DNA from: Anticarsia gemmatalis
Taxonomy: Eukaryota; Arthropoda; Insecta; Lepidoptera; Erebidae
Reading direction: 5' to 3'
Length of the DNA: 64,000 bases
Assembly: GCF_050436995.1 (NCBI RefSeq)
Contig: NC_134764.1
Coordinates: forward strand, 1,426,001 to 1,490,000
The translations under genes and the position numbers were made by a program. The stretch's first letter is position 1. Each line of letters begins with the position of its first letter. Below the pieces are notes generated by a model. It was not told where the DNA came from and did no database searches. It saw only the letters and a list, made by a program, of their open reading frames with translations. Of this stretch, positions 25,770-38,821 are shown in pieces.

Positions 25770-25925
25770 CAGTTATCACATTATCATTCGAGGCGGAAAA
25801 TTTCGTTAAAAAACCAAACAGTACCTCGATTCTCTGCCACTATCGACTACCGACAACCGGCTAGCTATCGAAATTTTGACATTTAGAATGTACTGCCAAC
25901 AAAGTTTCTAGGATGCCCGTCAGAA
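25770..25925 (+). mobile_element. 156-bp copy of 24106-24262 flanked by a 17-bp direct repeat
   Basis: This segment is nearly identical to 24106-24262, which spans the flank and left half of a MITE. It is bordered by perfect copies of TTATTTGAAATTGTAAA at 25753-25769 and 25926-25942. A 17-bp duplication of the target site is typical of insertion by target-primed reverse transcription or of template-patch repair, not of cut-and-paste transposition. Confidence 0.8.
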
Positions 25926-25942
25926 TTATTTGAAATTGTAAA

Positions 25943-28900
25943 ATGTTTTCCATAAATCTTCAGAATTTTTAACGTTTAATCTCTTTAACAGACAAAGTCG
26001 TTTTCAATTTATAAAAACAATGCTTCAGAAAAATTCTTGGAATTGGAAGTACATATACAATCCCCGCTTAAGCTTGTCCCCTAAACTAGTGGTATCACGC
26101 GACCGCGCCCACAATTTCGTATAGACCAACACGAAATGCAAATATGGGACATAAAGGTAATATTTCGTGATAACGTTGTGTGGTAATTAATAAAATATGT
26201 TCTCTCCATAGTGGGTGCGGATTGAGGGCAAATGTATTAGATTTGATTGTTTTTACCCATGATTTGTGATACCTATGACCTTAATGGTTTATGTTTTATG
26301 GGCTTTTTGTTATATATGTGTCAGTTTGTAGTGAAATTTTGGGAGTTCGTTGTCAATAATCTAACATAAGAGCACACAGTTTTAATCGAGTCCTTTTGTC
26401 CTGTTAGCGAGAGCTTCTCGCGGAGTAAGGGAGGGTTAGACCCTGAGGATGCTAGCTAAACTTATCAAGAACTAGTTCTGATTTGTTGATAAAATAAAGA
26501 TATGGAATTATATTACTTACAAATAAATAAAATTAGACTTATTTGTCTTATTTCTTTATTGTTATCGACACGAAAACTTATCACCCGATATCAACCCCTA
26601 ACCTGTCACAAAAATCGAACCCGGAACCCCACAGTGCGTTCCAGTATCGCAGTTTTCAACATCTGTAAATTATACCCCCCGGGGAGATCGCGTGAATGTC
26701 CGAAACTATTTAATTACCGTTACACTAATACACAACGCCGCGGCATAATCAAAAAGTGATTTATAAAAATGAAAGGCGAAAGTATCAAAACACTATGTTA
26801 TCAAATATATTAAGTACATTAAAATTCCGTACATACGTCGCGGGCATAAATTAATTATGTCAAAAGATATTTTTACTAATTAAAATTGGTGTTTTAAATG
26901 GCCTCTTGGTTGCTTAATTTCCCTTAAATGTAAAATTGTAAGTAAGAGAAAAAAAAATCAACTTTTAAAACTATAGCTGTTTATTCTTAACATAAGAGTA
27001 CCTAACCTAGCTTTATTTCAATTTAAGAAGAATAAAGACTTTACTATTTACAAAACTAGCTTATTCTGGCATTATAAATACCTTTTTTATAACCACACTA
27101 TAAAAAATGTTGTAACAATGAAATATGACCAATGCAAGTTTTAAAACTCTTCTAGTCAAGATACAATAATACTTAATTTGTACTTTTACGGCAACATGTC
27201 GACATAGTACAAAACGGCTAAATATGCGTACTAATATTAATAACGGTCGCATGCGCGCCGACAATTAGCGGCTACTGTCTCGTGTCGTTTGATTTTAATA
27301 TCGAAACATTTTTGTTTACAGTACTTTTTGGTAAAAAGATATTAGGTCGATAAGGACTCTAAAATAGGATTCGTAGTTAAGTTAGCTATCCTATTTAAAT
27401 GCACAATCTGTAGAGTTTGATATTTACAAGTGAAGTACTAATTTATTATTTAACTACTGAATTCCTAATATTGTATTGCAGAATACTTTTTAGGCGAAAA
27501 AGTCATAGACAGAAATATAACTACATATGCTTCAATCATATCCTTTCAATGATTACTATTTTTAATCGGTATTATCTTTACTGATCATTTAATACGAAAA
27601 ACATGGTGGAAAAACAAAAGTAGATTGAAAAAATACTATTATTTTTTACTTTCATAGAAAGAACAGCCGATGAAAAAAATAATACACCTCGTCACATATG
27701 TAATAACATCACGACTATCTCCGAAAACAATCCTTTAATTCCTAACCAAAAGAAATCATTGATACTACAATATTTTTAATAAATTCGTTCAAAACAATTT
27801 CCCACTATTCTCCCCTTCTATATGGCCACGTCACGAGGTAATATCAAACAATTTGACGTGCATCGGTCGCTCAGGTCAACTCGATAAAGACACACCCATG
27901 ATATAAGTCATGTGGGGTATAACACGACTACTTTGAACACGACGCGAGGGTGATTTTTGTGATGAAAGTGGCTTGATTTTTTTTAAGAAATCTGAATTAT
28001 GAGACTTAAGTATTGATGGCAGTTTAACCATTTAACTTGCTATTGGTTTCGTTACAATATCACTCTTACAGAAAGAAAAGAAGTATGTCTAATACGAATA
28101 ATTGCTAATTAACTGATTGCTTTAATCTATCTAATGATATCCGAATACGAGAATTAATATATTCTGAAACTCAATTGAAACCTGTCCAATGCGGTCCTTA
28201 AATGTGCCCAAACATATTTTGTTATTTTTTGTTTTCATTGATAAAAATATATTTTCAAATCTTCATAAATAAGTTTATCATAAAAGAATCAAATCATAGT
28301 TTTTCAAATCATCTTTGGCTAACTCCAACTTGGTACAAGCGACACATATCAACTAACAGACCTACACCCACAAAATACATACATAAAAATCTATTAAGCA
28401 AATGAAAAAAATCGCCCCACAAGATAACGATCTATATTACAATAAAATCCCAGTTTTAGCCGCTCCCATACATGTATGATTTCATACATTTCATACAAAT
28501 TCATACAATCGTTTAATATGAATGATAAGGTGGTTGTATGTCATTAGTTTGTGTTTCGTTTGAGTGATTACAAAGGGTTGTTTAGTCACTGTTTTTAAAT
28601 AGATTTTAGTTTTTAGGGGTTAATTGGGATTATTGTTTAAGGTAGCATTATTTTTTTTACTTTTACAGCCGGCAACGTAATGAATTGCGAATCAAACTTA
28701 AATTACATTGACATCATAATAATTTCATTTGTGGTGTGCCCCCACACAATTGTTAATTATACCGGAATAAAAACTGATTAGTGCTCTTAAAATTTAGTAA
28801 TGTTGATTTGTTCGGCCTTAAGTTTCAAATATTCTGATTTTACCTCATTCTTAAATGCGTTTAAAATTAGTTGACGTATTTATATTCCGCTTTTCTGATT

Positions 28901-29979
28901 GTTTTTATTTTCGATAGGTCGATGTTCATAAGATGTAAAACTAAAGGAAAAGTACATAATATTTAAAAGTACTAATTATTAGTATATAATGAAAATCCGA
29001 TGCTCAATCTCATCTCCAACGAAAGATTTTAATTTCTTAATTATTCCATTTTAAACACTAAACTGTATCGTCTTCAGCAAGCATTAAATTACAAATAAAA
29101 ACCTATTTAAATTTCACCAATCCTTAAAATAGCTTCAATAAAAAAATTAAAAAGTCTTACTAATAAAAAGAATCCAAAAAAATATCCTTAAATCAAAATA
29201 AAATAAACACAGACACATAGACTCCCTTTCTTCAAACGTGACCTATACAATACTATACACATCATCGCCCCATACATTAAAATTGTACGCCCTATTATGA
29301 TTCAAAGGGAAAAAAATCACTTGACATACACTGCCTTGAATATTTCATGTTTCATTACAACATTTACCAATATATTTCTTCAACATATTATTCAAAAATG
29401 ACCCCTATTTGTATAGGGTTAAGAGTGATGTAGACTGCATCGTTTGATGCATTTGTTCCGTGTAAAAGACTGATCTCAATATGGGAATCGTGAGGTAGCT
29501 TATTAAGGTTGTATTAGGTTCTAAGTCACGTCGTTATGTCTAATGATAGCTGCTGTTTCTGGGAAGTATCTCTTTGTATTGTTTGAAATACTTTCGTTTT
29601 TAGAGAGGTTGGTCCAATTTAGTTTGGTTTCGAGTAAGAGATACGTTTTGGGAGCTTAAATAATGTGGTGTAATCAAGAGACAATTACAATATACCAAAT
29701 TATTTATCGGTCTAATTTTAACTGATCTAATATTACACATTATTCACAAATCGGTGGCTTTAATAATCAAACATATCAATGATTATATTAATAAATTGCG
29801 ATAAAAAAAAATGGGCGACTTCAACAAAATTTAGCAGAGTAATAGAGTTTGTTCTGGCAAATAAGGTAGGGTATTGTCTATAGAAATTCTAGAAAAGACA
29901 GCTTTTTCCGCGAGTGGTGCTACGGGCAGTAGTTGGTTTTAAATATCTAGCTCTAAGGCTGCCATAGTGATCTATCAAC
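25943..29979. other. Gene-poor, AT-rich DNA
   Basis: A tRNA-like patch near 26610-26640 (AAAATCGAACCCGGAACCCC) may be a SINE relic on the minus strand. No gene was recognised. Confidence 0.4.
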
Positions 29980-30170
29980 GCACAGCCCAAACCACTGGAC
30001 GGATCGGGCGAAAATTTGACATACAGGTAGATGTTATGACATAAGCATCCGTAAGAAAGGATTTTGATTAATTATACTCCCAAGGGGGTAAAATAGGGGA
30101 TAAAAATTTCTGTGGAAATTCTGTCCGAAGTCACAAACCACGCGGACGACGTCGCTGGCAAAAGCTAGTT
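29980..30170 (+). repeat. LINE-like tail ending CGCGGACGACGTCGC
   Basis: It contains CCACTGGACGGATCGGGCG, CATACAGGTAGATGTTATGA and CCGAAGTCACAAACCACGCG in order, a tail type common in moth genomes. It is followed head-on by an inverted relative at 30181. Confidence 0.6.
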
Positions 30171-30180
30171 GTATATATAT

Positions 30181-30372
30181 AACTAACTTTTACCCGCGAC
30201 TTCGTCCGCCACCTGAATTATCCCATGGCAATGCGTCATTTTCCCGGAGTAAAAAGTAGCCTATGTCCTTTCTCGGGTATCAAAATATCTCCATACCAAA
30301 TTTCATGCAAATTGGTTTAGTAGTTTAGGCGTGATTGAGTAACAGACAGACAGAGTTACTTTCGTGATATAA
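30181..30372 (-). repeat. Related LINE-like tail in inverted orientation
   Basis: It starts AACTAACTTTTACCCGCGAC and TTCGTCCGC, and later holds AGTAGCCTATGTCCTTTCTC, AAATTTCATGCAAATTGG and ACAGACAGACAG. Its first 29 bp are the inverted complement of 30142-30170 with four mismatches. The strand is given relative to its neighbour and is tentative. Confidence 0.55.
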
Positions 30373-31620
30373 TCAAATCATTCACGTTCTATTCTACACC
30401 AAAAAAGATTTCATTCCAAACTTCATCTACATCGACTGCAGTTTCCAAATCCGCATGGTACAGAGTATAGAGATTGAGATGTTGAGGCACTCGCGTCCCG
30501 ACATCGGCCGTTCATTTTTGATGAGCTATCTTTTGATATAGCCACGCCACCCCGGTGCCTGATAATGCGCCTGATATACGTCCATGACGGGTTGCGAACT
30601 TTGAAGAAGTAGATGAAGAATTGTGGAAGAAATTGTCAGCTTAAATTATCAAGGAAAAATACTTCGGGAAACATTAAATACAGTCTTAGTATCTTGAACT
30701 AAACAAATCGGGTGAGGAGAGTATTTCAAATAGAAGATTATTATTGCGTATGGCATTAAACCCGCATGGATCATATCAAATGAAAGATGAAGTTGACTTA
30801 GTAGTAGCATAATATGTGATTTTTTTGCACTTAGATAAAGGCTTCCTTTCAATAAAATTGCATAGTTTAGTTCAGTTACCACCTTAAGTCGTTGCGTAAA
30901 ATAGTTACTAAGTTAATTTGTCAACGGCATTTATTATTGTAAAAATCACAAATAATTCGTAAATTAATTAATTAATACGCCTTGTAGATAAGCAATAATC
31001 AGAATAAATATCTTTTTGCAAAAATTATAACATAATCCTACGTAAAATCTGTACTAAACGTTGTCTACTTGCCAGAAAGTTGTCCAAACTGTAGCCCCGT
31101 GTGTGACATAAGCCTCGTCGGTAGTGGTTTGTATTGAAATTTTTGAATATGCCAACACTCGAGGATGCAAGCTTTTGAGTGTATCCCAAAATATTCGCAG
31201 TAATTATACTCACTGGGTCTCTCGATTTTAGTTTGGTTAGCTACTGAAGCGTACGGGTTTGCTTGCATTTTGACTTTTAGTTCGAGTAGATTTTGTGACA
31301 CAAAGATTTTATTATTAGTTTAAGTTTTGACTGCAGTCTGTTTTCTTATTCAATGTACCTTAATAAGCCCATAATGATTAATTAGAGATAATGTAAGCCC
31401 AATTTCGATATTCTACGTCCAGAAAGTTGGCTACGAATTTTACTTACATACCTACTTAGGTACATGTTTGAATTAATAAACGATAATATCACAGATAATA
31501 TATTCTTTTCGGTAAGAAACTGGTCATTAAAGTATATTAGGTACCTACATTGATATTAATTTATTTAAAACCACACAACATAATAACTGCCTTTAAACTA
31601 TCATAAGATTAGACGATTTT
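30373..31620. other. AT-rich DNA, no gene seen
   Basis: No supported gene or RNA was recognised. Confidence 0.4.
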
Positions 31621-31702
31621 TTAAACTCGTTTCTGTCCCACTGCTGGGCAAGGGCTCCCGAGTCCACCACGCTGGCCAAGTGCGAGCTGGAGTCTAGGTT
31701 TT
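31621..31702 (+). repeat. Interspersed repeat fragment, GTCCACCACGCTGGCC core
   Basis: It contains CCACTGCTGGGCAAGGGCTC and GTCCACCACGCTGGCCAAGT, which match the 5' part of the longer copy at 43351-43610. The middle is deleted and the rest is missing. Confidence 0.65.
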
Positions 31703-32261
31703 ATGCAATATTTAACCACAGTTACCAGACTTTACTTCTAAACTTAGCACTAACTAATGTTTTTCAAATTGCCGGAATGTTATGTAATCAGTAGTTACCT
31801 AATAGCAGTTCCCAAATGCATTTCCAATTCAATTTCTTTGATAGACAAACGTACTTTTTGTAGTTTTTCGCTCGGTATGAGAGTAATCCGTGAAATCCAA
31901 GGGGAGGGTGCGTTGTCTAGCCACTCGCTGCTGTAATGTGAGCTCATGAAACTGAAATCGTGGAGGAGGTAATCATTACATGTATTTGCATAACTTTTTG
32001 GCAAGGTTATAGATTTAAAAATGTATGAAAATAGTTACGATTCAGATTTGGAAATTAAGAGAATTTTCAAAATTTTTGCAATGACGTCATTTTGTTGAGT
32101 ATAATTTATGACTTTTTATAAACTATGCAATGTAGAGAGCGAAGGAAATTTACCAAAATGAATTATGTTACATTTTGCAGGTTTACGTTATACTTTAAAC
32201 ATAAATAGGATTTTTTTGCGTCCAAGTGAGTTTATTGTGTAATCTCTCTACTTCTTCAGTC

Positions 32262-32480
32262 TCATAGCCCAGTAGGACGGATAATCTACTCGACCAATGA
32301 AAAGCCAACCGCAGACGGCTTTACATGGTCCTCAAGGCATACTACCTAATTCCGGTCCATCTCAGAAAAAAATTCAACAGAATTTATTTTTCGGTCCAAC
32401 CCAGAATTTGAACCTGAGACCTCAGTTAGACAGTCGCTTACACTACCGACCCATAAAGGTAGTATTATATATCACTAAGT
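32262..32480 (-). mobile_element. tRNA-like SINE relic, second type
   Basis: The plus strand carries GCCCAGTAGGACGGATAATC, AAAAGCCAACCGCAGACGGC, TTTTTCGGTCCAACCCAG and AATTTGAACCTGAGACCTC. Read on the minus strand the last block resembles a tRNA B box (GGTCTCAGGTTCAAATTCTG). It is decayed. Class inferred. Confidence 0.5.
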
Positions 32481-35395
32481 ATAAGTTTTATATTGTTATT
32501 TAACTAGAACATATCCACGTATTTCAGGCTCTATGATCGATGCACATGTTTTTGTTTGCACAAGTCTCACCCGTCAAGTTATGTAGTTTCGTTTCTTTTG
32601 CCTCAGCCTGTCAGGTCTTCGCTCAGCTATATTGTATGCCTAATGGAGGCGCAGTTATGATGAAATCTTCTGATTGAGATTGTGAATAATAATTGATATC
32701 TGATTAAAGTCATTCTAGGTTCATAAATAACAAAGAAAATCGGAAATAAATGAAGAAATACAAATTTCGATATAAATATGGCTTTCTGGACCTGTATAAA
32801 TTGATATAGAAGAGAGAAATATTTTTTATAAAATTAGATGAAAAGTCTTTAATACTAATAAGCATACGACCGAAAATAAACCTAAGAGTGAGTATTAATA
32901 GCTGTAATAAATAAAAAAAGTCTCTACTTTTAGGAGAGGTAGATAAGTAATGAAATTATTTATGTGTTGTCATCAGTTAGTAATAAATCGATATTAAACT
33001 TCGCCAGTGCTTTGGTGTAATCAATTGTCTAATACATTACGAAGCCATGTTGAAAAGTCACCCCAAAGATAATAATACAAATAAAAGTAAAAAAAACAAA
33101 TACAATTATTCAATGAATCTACGGAACGACAATAACATCAGACACATTTACTGAGAACGATATTTGCATATTTTAAAATATTTACAAACATCTTACGTAA
33201 ACGGGAACACCTCAACCAACTTAATATTAACACAAAAAATACAAAAATCAACCTTAATCCTAACGAAATAGGGTTTAATTCAACTGTAAAGATTAACTTT
33301 GTCTAAGATACCGATACGATTCGTCCCCCCAAAACGTATCATGCATTGCAAATGCTGAATGTCATTGATACATACAATTTGCGCACGAAAATAACCTCTA
33401 AAACGTCACAATAAGATTTCGAGGTTATGTTTTCCGGCGGCAAAACTTTCGATTGCTTTTTATTTAAAATTCAAAGAAACAATATTGGGTGTGCATAGTA
33501 TTTTCGAGACATACTTTATGAGCGTAGTGGGAAATGCGACAGTGTATCCATTTTTTTTTCTAAAAAATAGCTTTGGAGAATTTATTACGCGTCGGTGGCC
33601 GCCATTTTTTAATCACGCGTGAGTGTTGCCAGTTCATACAGGTAATTTGTTCTGCATTGTTCTTAGTTTTATTGTACTGTGGGCACATTTTATTGGAGGA
33701 AGGAGTTTGGTACGCACAATGTGTTTTTTCAGCTTATTATTACTAGACGCCGCCTGAAGCTTTTTAATCTGAAAATATTAAATACGTGAACATAAAAACA
33801 TGAAGTTGGTAATTGGACATTTACAAGACAAATTAAAAAATAGTTGATTGAACTGCGCAGGAATCGAATCTACGCTTTAACATTATATGTCTAATACTAA
33901 CACCAAAACCAAATCTAAAGTAATATCAACATTACGTACTTTATACTTTTTTAACCCAAAAAAAAACAAATAATGTTTCAAAAAGTGCTCCACTCTCAAC
34001 GCATAAACTTTCTTTACCTTTTCTTCCAAATCAATCTTCAACCTGACCTTCAATAACATTTCCCTTATAAATCAACCCCTACAGAATCAAATAACACTTG
34101 TAAAACATAGGTAATACCCTCCCCTAGCTAACAACCCGTCCGTTGTCCGAATCAGAAGAATCTTTTCAATAACATTGGCAGGGGACTGACCCTACCGGTG
34201 TTACAATATGTAAGCAATTCAAACATTCTTCAGTGTATTTTTTTGACTTGCAACACTTTTATTGAGGGTTCTTTTCATATTGTGAATCTTAAAAAGCGGG
34301 TTTGTAGAATTTGAAACGACAGGGCTATCATATTTGGTGTTTATTTGCTTCAAATTTTGAATGGCTGTACCAATATTTATATTTGAAAATTGGAAGGAAA
34401 GCAAAATATAGCGTAAGGTTTTTAAAGACACTTTTTATCATTTTGCTCAAATTAAGTAGCGGTAGAATATATTTTTATGTAAATTAATAAGTTAATTTTT
34501 CCTACAGAGATAATACACGCAAGACTATTGCATGCGTTATTTTATCTAATAAATTAATTTTATCAGGCGTTGATAGACAGTGCAATAGCTATACTATCAT
34601 ATAATCCAATGAATCATTAAAGCAAAGATACTGCCTTAGCAACTGTTATAAAATCATTTTACCATAGAACATAAAATTAAAAAAAAAAACACCTTTATAT
34701 AAGTGCCAACATAACAAAACAGAATCGCGCCAAACAAAACACTATCACGGATTTTATTTTCATATTTCGAATCGCAACATTCGGTACGCTTTCTTTTGCA
34801 TGCTTACCAATTTATGAATACAGTTATTATGTACCTTAACTCAATGAATTAGGGTGTATTTTTGCTTGTTTTTCTTGCAATATACATGGTGTATTAAGTG
34901 CGCTAGATGTCGGAGAATTGAATGGGAACACCCACTATAGACAACTGTCTGTATTGTCTAAAGAAAACGCGTGGCGCGGGAAAAACGTATCTTTTAATGA
35001 TTGCAGTCGCAAAATGTAAGGCTTAAGTGGTAGAACGACAAATTAAAAAGGATATAATGATGAAGGGGTGGATTGTGAATATCGAAAATGAAATATTTTT
35101 TTCGCAAAATGATTTTGTTAATGATACTTCGTCGACCACTTTTGGGGTTATGCTCATTTTTATTATATGTTGAGGTTTCAGACTTTCTTTTGTATGCTGT
35201 GAAATATTTTGAAAATATCATTAGGATATCTACATAATAATAAAAGGGTTTATTGGAGAGATCGCGTCAAAAACTGGTGAAAGACTCCTCCACATTATGT
35301 TTCCCTTAATCTTAGCCGATAGCGTTAAATATGATAACTTTAAATAAGAAAAATAAATTATTTCTTTAAGTCTTTCATACTTAAATTCTATTCTA
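32481..35395. other. AT-rich DNA, no gene seen
   Basis: A tRNA-like scrap at about 33850-33875 was the only thing noticed. No gene is supported. Confidence 0.4.
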
Positions 35396-35491
35396 AAAGA
35401 CAACTCCCGCACTAAGAATCGAACCCACGACCTCTTTAAGTAATGCTAGTGTTGTGGCGACCTTAACCACTGCGCCATGGGGGCAGTCAAT
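35396..35491 (-). mobile_element. tRNA-derived SINE with internal deletion
   Basis: On the minus strand it starts with the A box (TGGCGCAGTGGTTAAGGTCG), passes the B box (GGGTTCGATTC) and jumps straight to the terminal TTAGTGCGGGAGTTG. The full copy at 35845-36108 has about 110 bp more between these parts. The join falls on a shared GAAT, so a short-repeat deletion is likely. Confidence 0.8.
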
Positions 35492-35841
35492 ACGATACAC
35501 AATTGATAATTATACAATAATTATTCTTTAATCTTCTCAAATTCAGAAAAAACATAGCATTACAATCAGACAATCATGCACAAACCTAAATCAGTATGAA
35601 AATATCATGGCAAGACAATCAGACAATCATGTACAAACAGTATCTGGTATAGCAACATCATCAAATTACCATTTACTAGTACCTACATAAGTGTATGTCA
35701 ACAAATAAGTGTTTATTACATGACTAGCATATGGTTAAGGTAACATTATATCGCCGCACGCGTTTATTTCTGCTCCGTTTATAACTACTGACTGTTACAT
35801 AATACTACCTGACCCGGCAAGAGAAGAATAAGAGAAGAAGA

Positions 35842-35844
<3 letters not shown>

Positions 35845-35908
<64 letters not shown>

Positions 35909-36108
35909 AACTCCCGCACTAAGAATTGCTCTTGTGTCGCGGGGACTTTTACAAACATACAAACAACGGACACAAAGCACAACCAGACCCGAAACAATTA
36001 TTTGTGGATCGCACAAATAATTGCTCCGTGTGGGAATCGAACCCACGACCTCCCGTTGCAGTGGTATCGGCGTGGCGACCTAAACCACTGCGCCACGGAG
36101 GCAGTCAA
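35845..36108 (-). mobile_element. tRNA-derived SINE, nearly complete, with 60-nt poly-A tail
   Basis: On the minus strand: head GACTGCCTCCG, A box TGGCGCAGTGG (36085-36095), B box GGGTTCGATTCCC (about 36036-36048), a body with AACAACGGACACA (complement), end TTAGTGCGGGAGTTGTTT and an A-run of 60 that appears here as T at 35845-35904. It is a polymerase-III SINE moved by a partner LINE. The long pure tail suggests a young insertion. Related copies lie at 21160, 35396, 40376 and 40990. Confidence 0.9.
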
Positions 36109-36142
36109 TTTATATGGCAAACATTGTTTTGCCATATAAATT
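36107..36142. repeat. Perfect hairpin next to the SINE head
   Basis: The arms AATTTATATGGCAAA (36107-36121) and TTTGCCATATAAATT (36128-36142) are perfect inverted repeats with a six-base loop. It starts where the SINE ends. Confidence 0.7.
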
Positions 36143-36157
36143 AAAAAAAAAATAGTT

Positions 36158-36299
36158 TCACTTAGGGGTGTGAAAAATTGATGTTCGCCGATTCTCAGGC
36201 CTACTCAATATGCTCACCAAATTTCATGAGAATCGGTCAAGCCGTTTCGGAGGAGTATGACAACGAAAACTGTGACGCGAGAATTTTATATATTAGATA
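36158..36299 (+). repeat. LINE-like tail ending CGCGAGAATTTTATATATTAG
   Basis: It contains ACTTAGGGGTGTGAAAAATT, AATTTCATGAGAATCGGTCA, GCCGTTTCGGAGGAGTATG and the ending above. This is a widespread insect repeat-tail pattern. A frame runs through part of it but it is not a gene. Confidence 0.6.
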
Positions 36300-36785
36300 C
36301 TATAGGAACTGTCATGTCGGCATTTTTACAGCCGCTGCTAAGAGAGTTGATCAAGTCTTTCGTGCCTTTTATTGTCCGATAATTTTATAGAGAGCCTCAG
36401 CATGATTTTAGATTCTTGCTATTTTACACGAAATATTATAATGTAACGGGTTTTAAACGCAGCCCGGCGATGCAAATCGGTTGAAACGTTGAGTAAACAA
36501 ATAAGGTATCATAACCTTAATTTTCAATCACTTTCAAAACCGTTTGCATTATAATATTAAGCTTTAATATGCACAAATTTTCTAGATTAAAATGCAATAT
36601 TATATTTAATTTTATTCCCAAAATAAAGAAGCTGCATCCAACAGGCTTATGACTAATCATAAAAAAATTAACGTAATTCCGCCGATCCATTGCAAACGGT
36701 CAATTCCGAAGGTATGGCAAGTATGTCACGATACTTAGCCATGGAGCTTATTGACAGAATATTGCTAACATAATAGTTTGCATAT

Positions 36786-37072
36786 TCTTCTTGTCGTATG
36801 GTTAGTGGTCAACCTAGTGTCAAAGTTGTTCAAGCCGCCCAAAGGCCTTTAAAGAAGAAAGAAAGGAAGAAACTTTGACGTGGCTTAACGACTGTTATCT
36901 TAATTGACAACAACCGGAACCGACTTTTTACGTGCCCTACGAAGCACGGAGACGCCCTGTTCAAATACCACTATGCGGTCACCCATCTATGGAATGACCG
37001 CGCCAAGGTTTGCTTAACCCACAGATCGTTTACCGACCGGTGAGCGCAACTGGCTACGGGCGCCTCAGTTTG
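36786..37072 (-). mobile_element. 5S-rRNA-like SINE (SINE3 type), minus strand
   Basis: On the minus strand it carries CGATCTGTGGGTTAAGCAAA, then GGCGCGGTC and GATGGGTGACCGC. These line up with the internal promoter of 5S rRNA: box A (complement at 37007-37020) and box C (complement at 36975-36987), with the same order and nearly the same spacing. A tail follows containing GTGCTTCGTAGGGCACGT and AGTCGTTAAGCC. The tail resembles that of the copy at 52143-52494, so both belong to one family. Confidence 0.75.
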
Positions 37073-38821
37073 CATATGAGTAGTGGCAAGATCATATTGC
37101 TCCTTCGTTAATCATAGCTTGATTGTTTATTATGGAATTTTCTTAAACACGTTGCGACATCGTTCAAGTGATTATTAATAATGGCACACTTAAGATCGTA
37201 TATAGATATTACATAATGCATTTATCTTAGATGTATTACTACTATAAGCCTTTTTAACGTAAAAACGTCGCATTAAAATATACCCAGACTCGAAACGAGT
37301 TTTTGTGGTCAAAAGCATCTTTAACAATGAAAATAGTGAAATTACCTATTGCTGTAAATTGACTTTAAAGTAATTTTACAATCGATGAGGAAAAGCAACA
37401 ATTAAATTGATATTTTCATACAAAATTACAATTGAAAATGTAACAGTGTACACATATTTTGGACGCTTACAGTGCATCAATACCAATATAAATATATGCC
37501 ACTAAGTGTGTATTTTTTTCTAAATAAATCAATTCATAATATACTTACTTCAAAACTACAAATATTGACCAATCCATTGCAATTGAGGTCACATCAGAAT
37601 TAAGCCTAATACGCAAGGGAACAAATCGGGAAGGGGCACAATTTCCTCGTCCCCAATACGACACGGTCCATCGTCGCAAATGAATAAAAATCAACCGCAA
37701 TACACATACATACATACATACAAACATATACAACGTTCCTGGGAACAATTCGTTTGTGTTAGATGGGAATTGTTTAGATTTGTCTACGTTTACTGAGCTT
37801 GCACTATAGATAGGTGAATTTTTCTTTGTTTTGTGATGACAGAAGGCTCCTGGACTTGTAATAAAATTAACTACAGTCTCCGGAGTAAGGGGAGGTTTTC
37901 AATCACTATTGACTATTAACGACTGAGTTGCGATCGAGTAGTTTTGAATGAAAACGCTCCGAGCGTATTTTTTTTTTCAAGTAATTTTTTAAGTCATATT
38001 GGCTATGTGACACTATCGAGGTTTGGAATACGCGTAGAGGTGACTTAATGAAATAAAAAATGACTTAAAAACTTAGAACCAAAACTTCCTCTGCTTTGTA
38101 CCTTGAGATGGCACAGCGGTAGACCTTGAAAACGATAAGAAAACTAAAACAGGGCTGTAAGTGTTGGACAGCAACCATATCGATAGAAGAATGGGGATCA
38201 GAGTAAAAGTCTTTGCTCAGTAGTGACAAGACATTCTATCAATTTAAACCATAACAATGTATTTGTTTTACGTGCACAAGGCCAAATAAATGAGCAAACA
38301 CATTTTCATATTTGTGGCATGGTGTGTCTACACCATAGGTTACTTAACCCACGCCATGAAGTTGAATGCTTATCCCTACATTAAAACAATACTCATTAAA
38401 AAATACCTGTTAAAATTCTAAAAATGCGAACAAAAAGCGTGAATTAATTTAGCCCGTTGCGGTCTATTCTGTACACAAGATGGTCTCACAAAGATAACGT
38501 ACAATAATCAAGTTAAGGTCTGCATTGTGCCATCATAAGTAAAGGTCGGCCCAGATTAAATTTATACCACCCTAAAATAATTAATTCCCTTTAACTTCAT
38601 TAAGAAACCCGCATAGGTGTAATTACAATGAGCTAAGGAATCTTAATTGTCGAATTGAAACTGATACACACAGCTCACAAGGAAGACAAGCAGCTAGAAA
38701 GTTTTTGGCACGAAATTCAATATATTTTTAAAATTATTATCGCTTCCTTGCCTAGGACAGTGTACATTGAGCTGCTGCAGCCTTTCGTTGAATAATAACT
38801 GTTTTGAAAATCTACACACGG
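37073..38821. other. AT-rich DNA, no gene seen
   Basis: A small ATAC microsatellite lies at about 37705-37730. No gene is supported. Confidence 0.4.

Noticed and set aside
35785..35997. Minus-strand frame with a long lysine run
   Set aside because: The lysines are the poly-A tail of the SINE at 35845-36108.
36036..36108. Possible true tRNA gene on the minus strand
   Set aside because: A and B boxes are present, but a SINE body and A-tail follow and no full cloverleaf was found.
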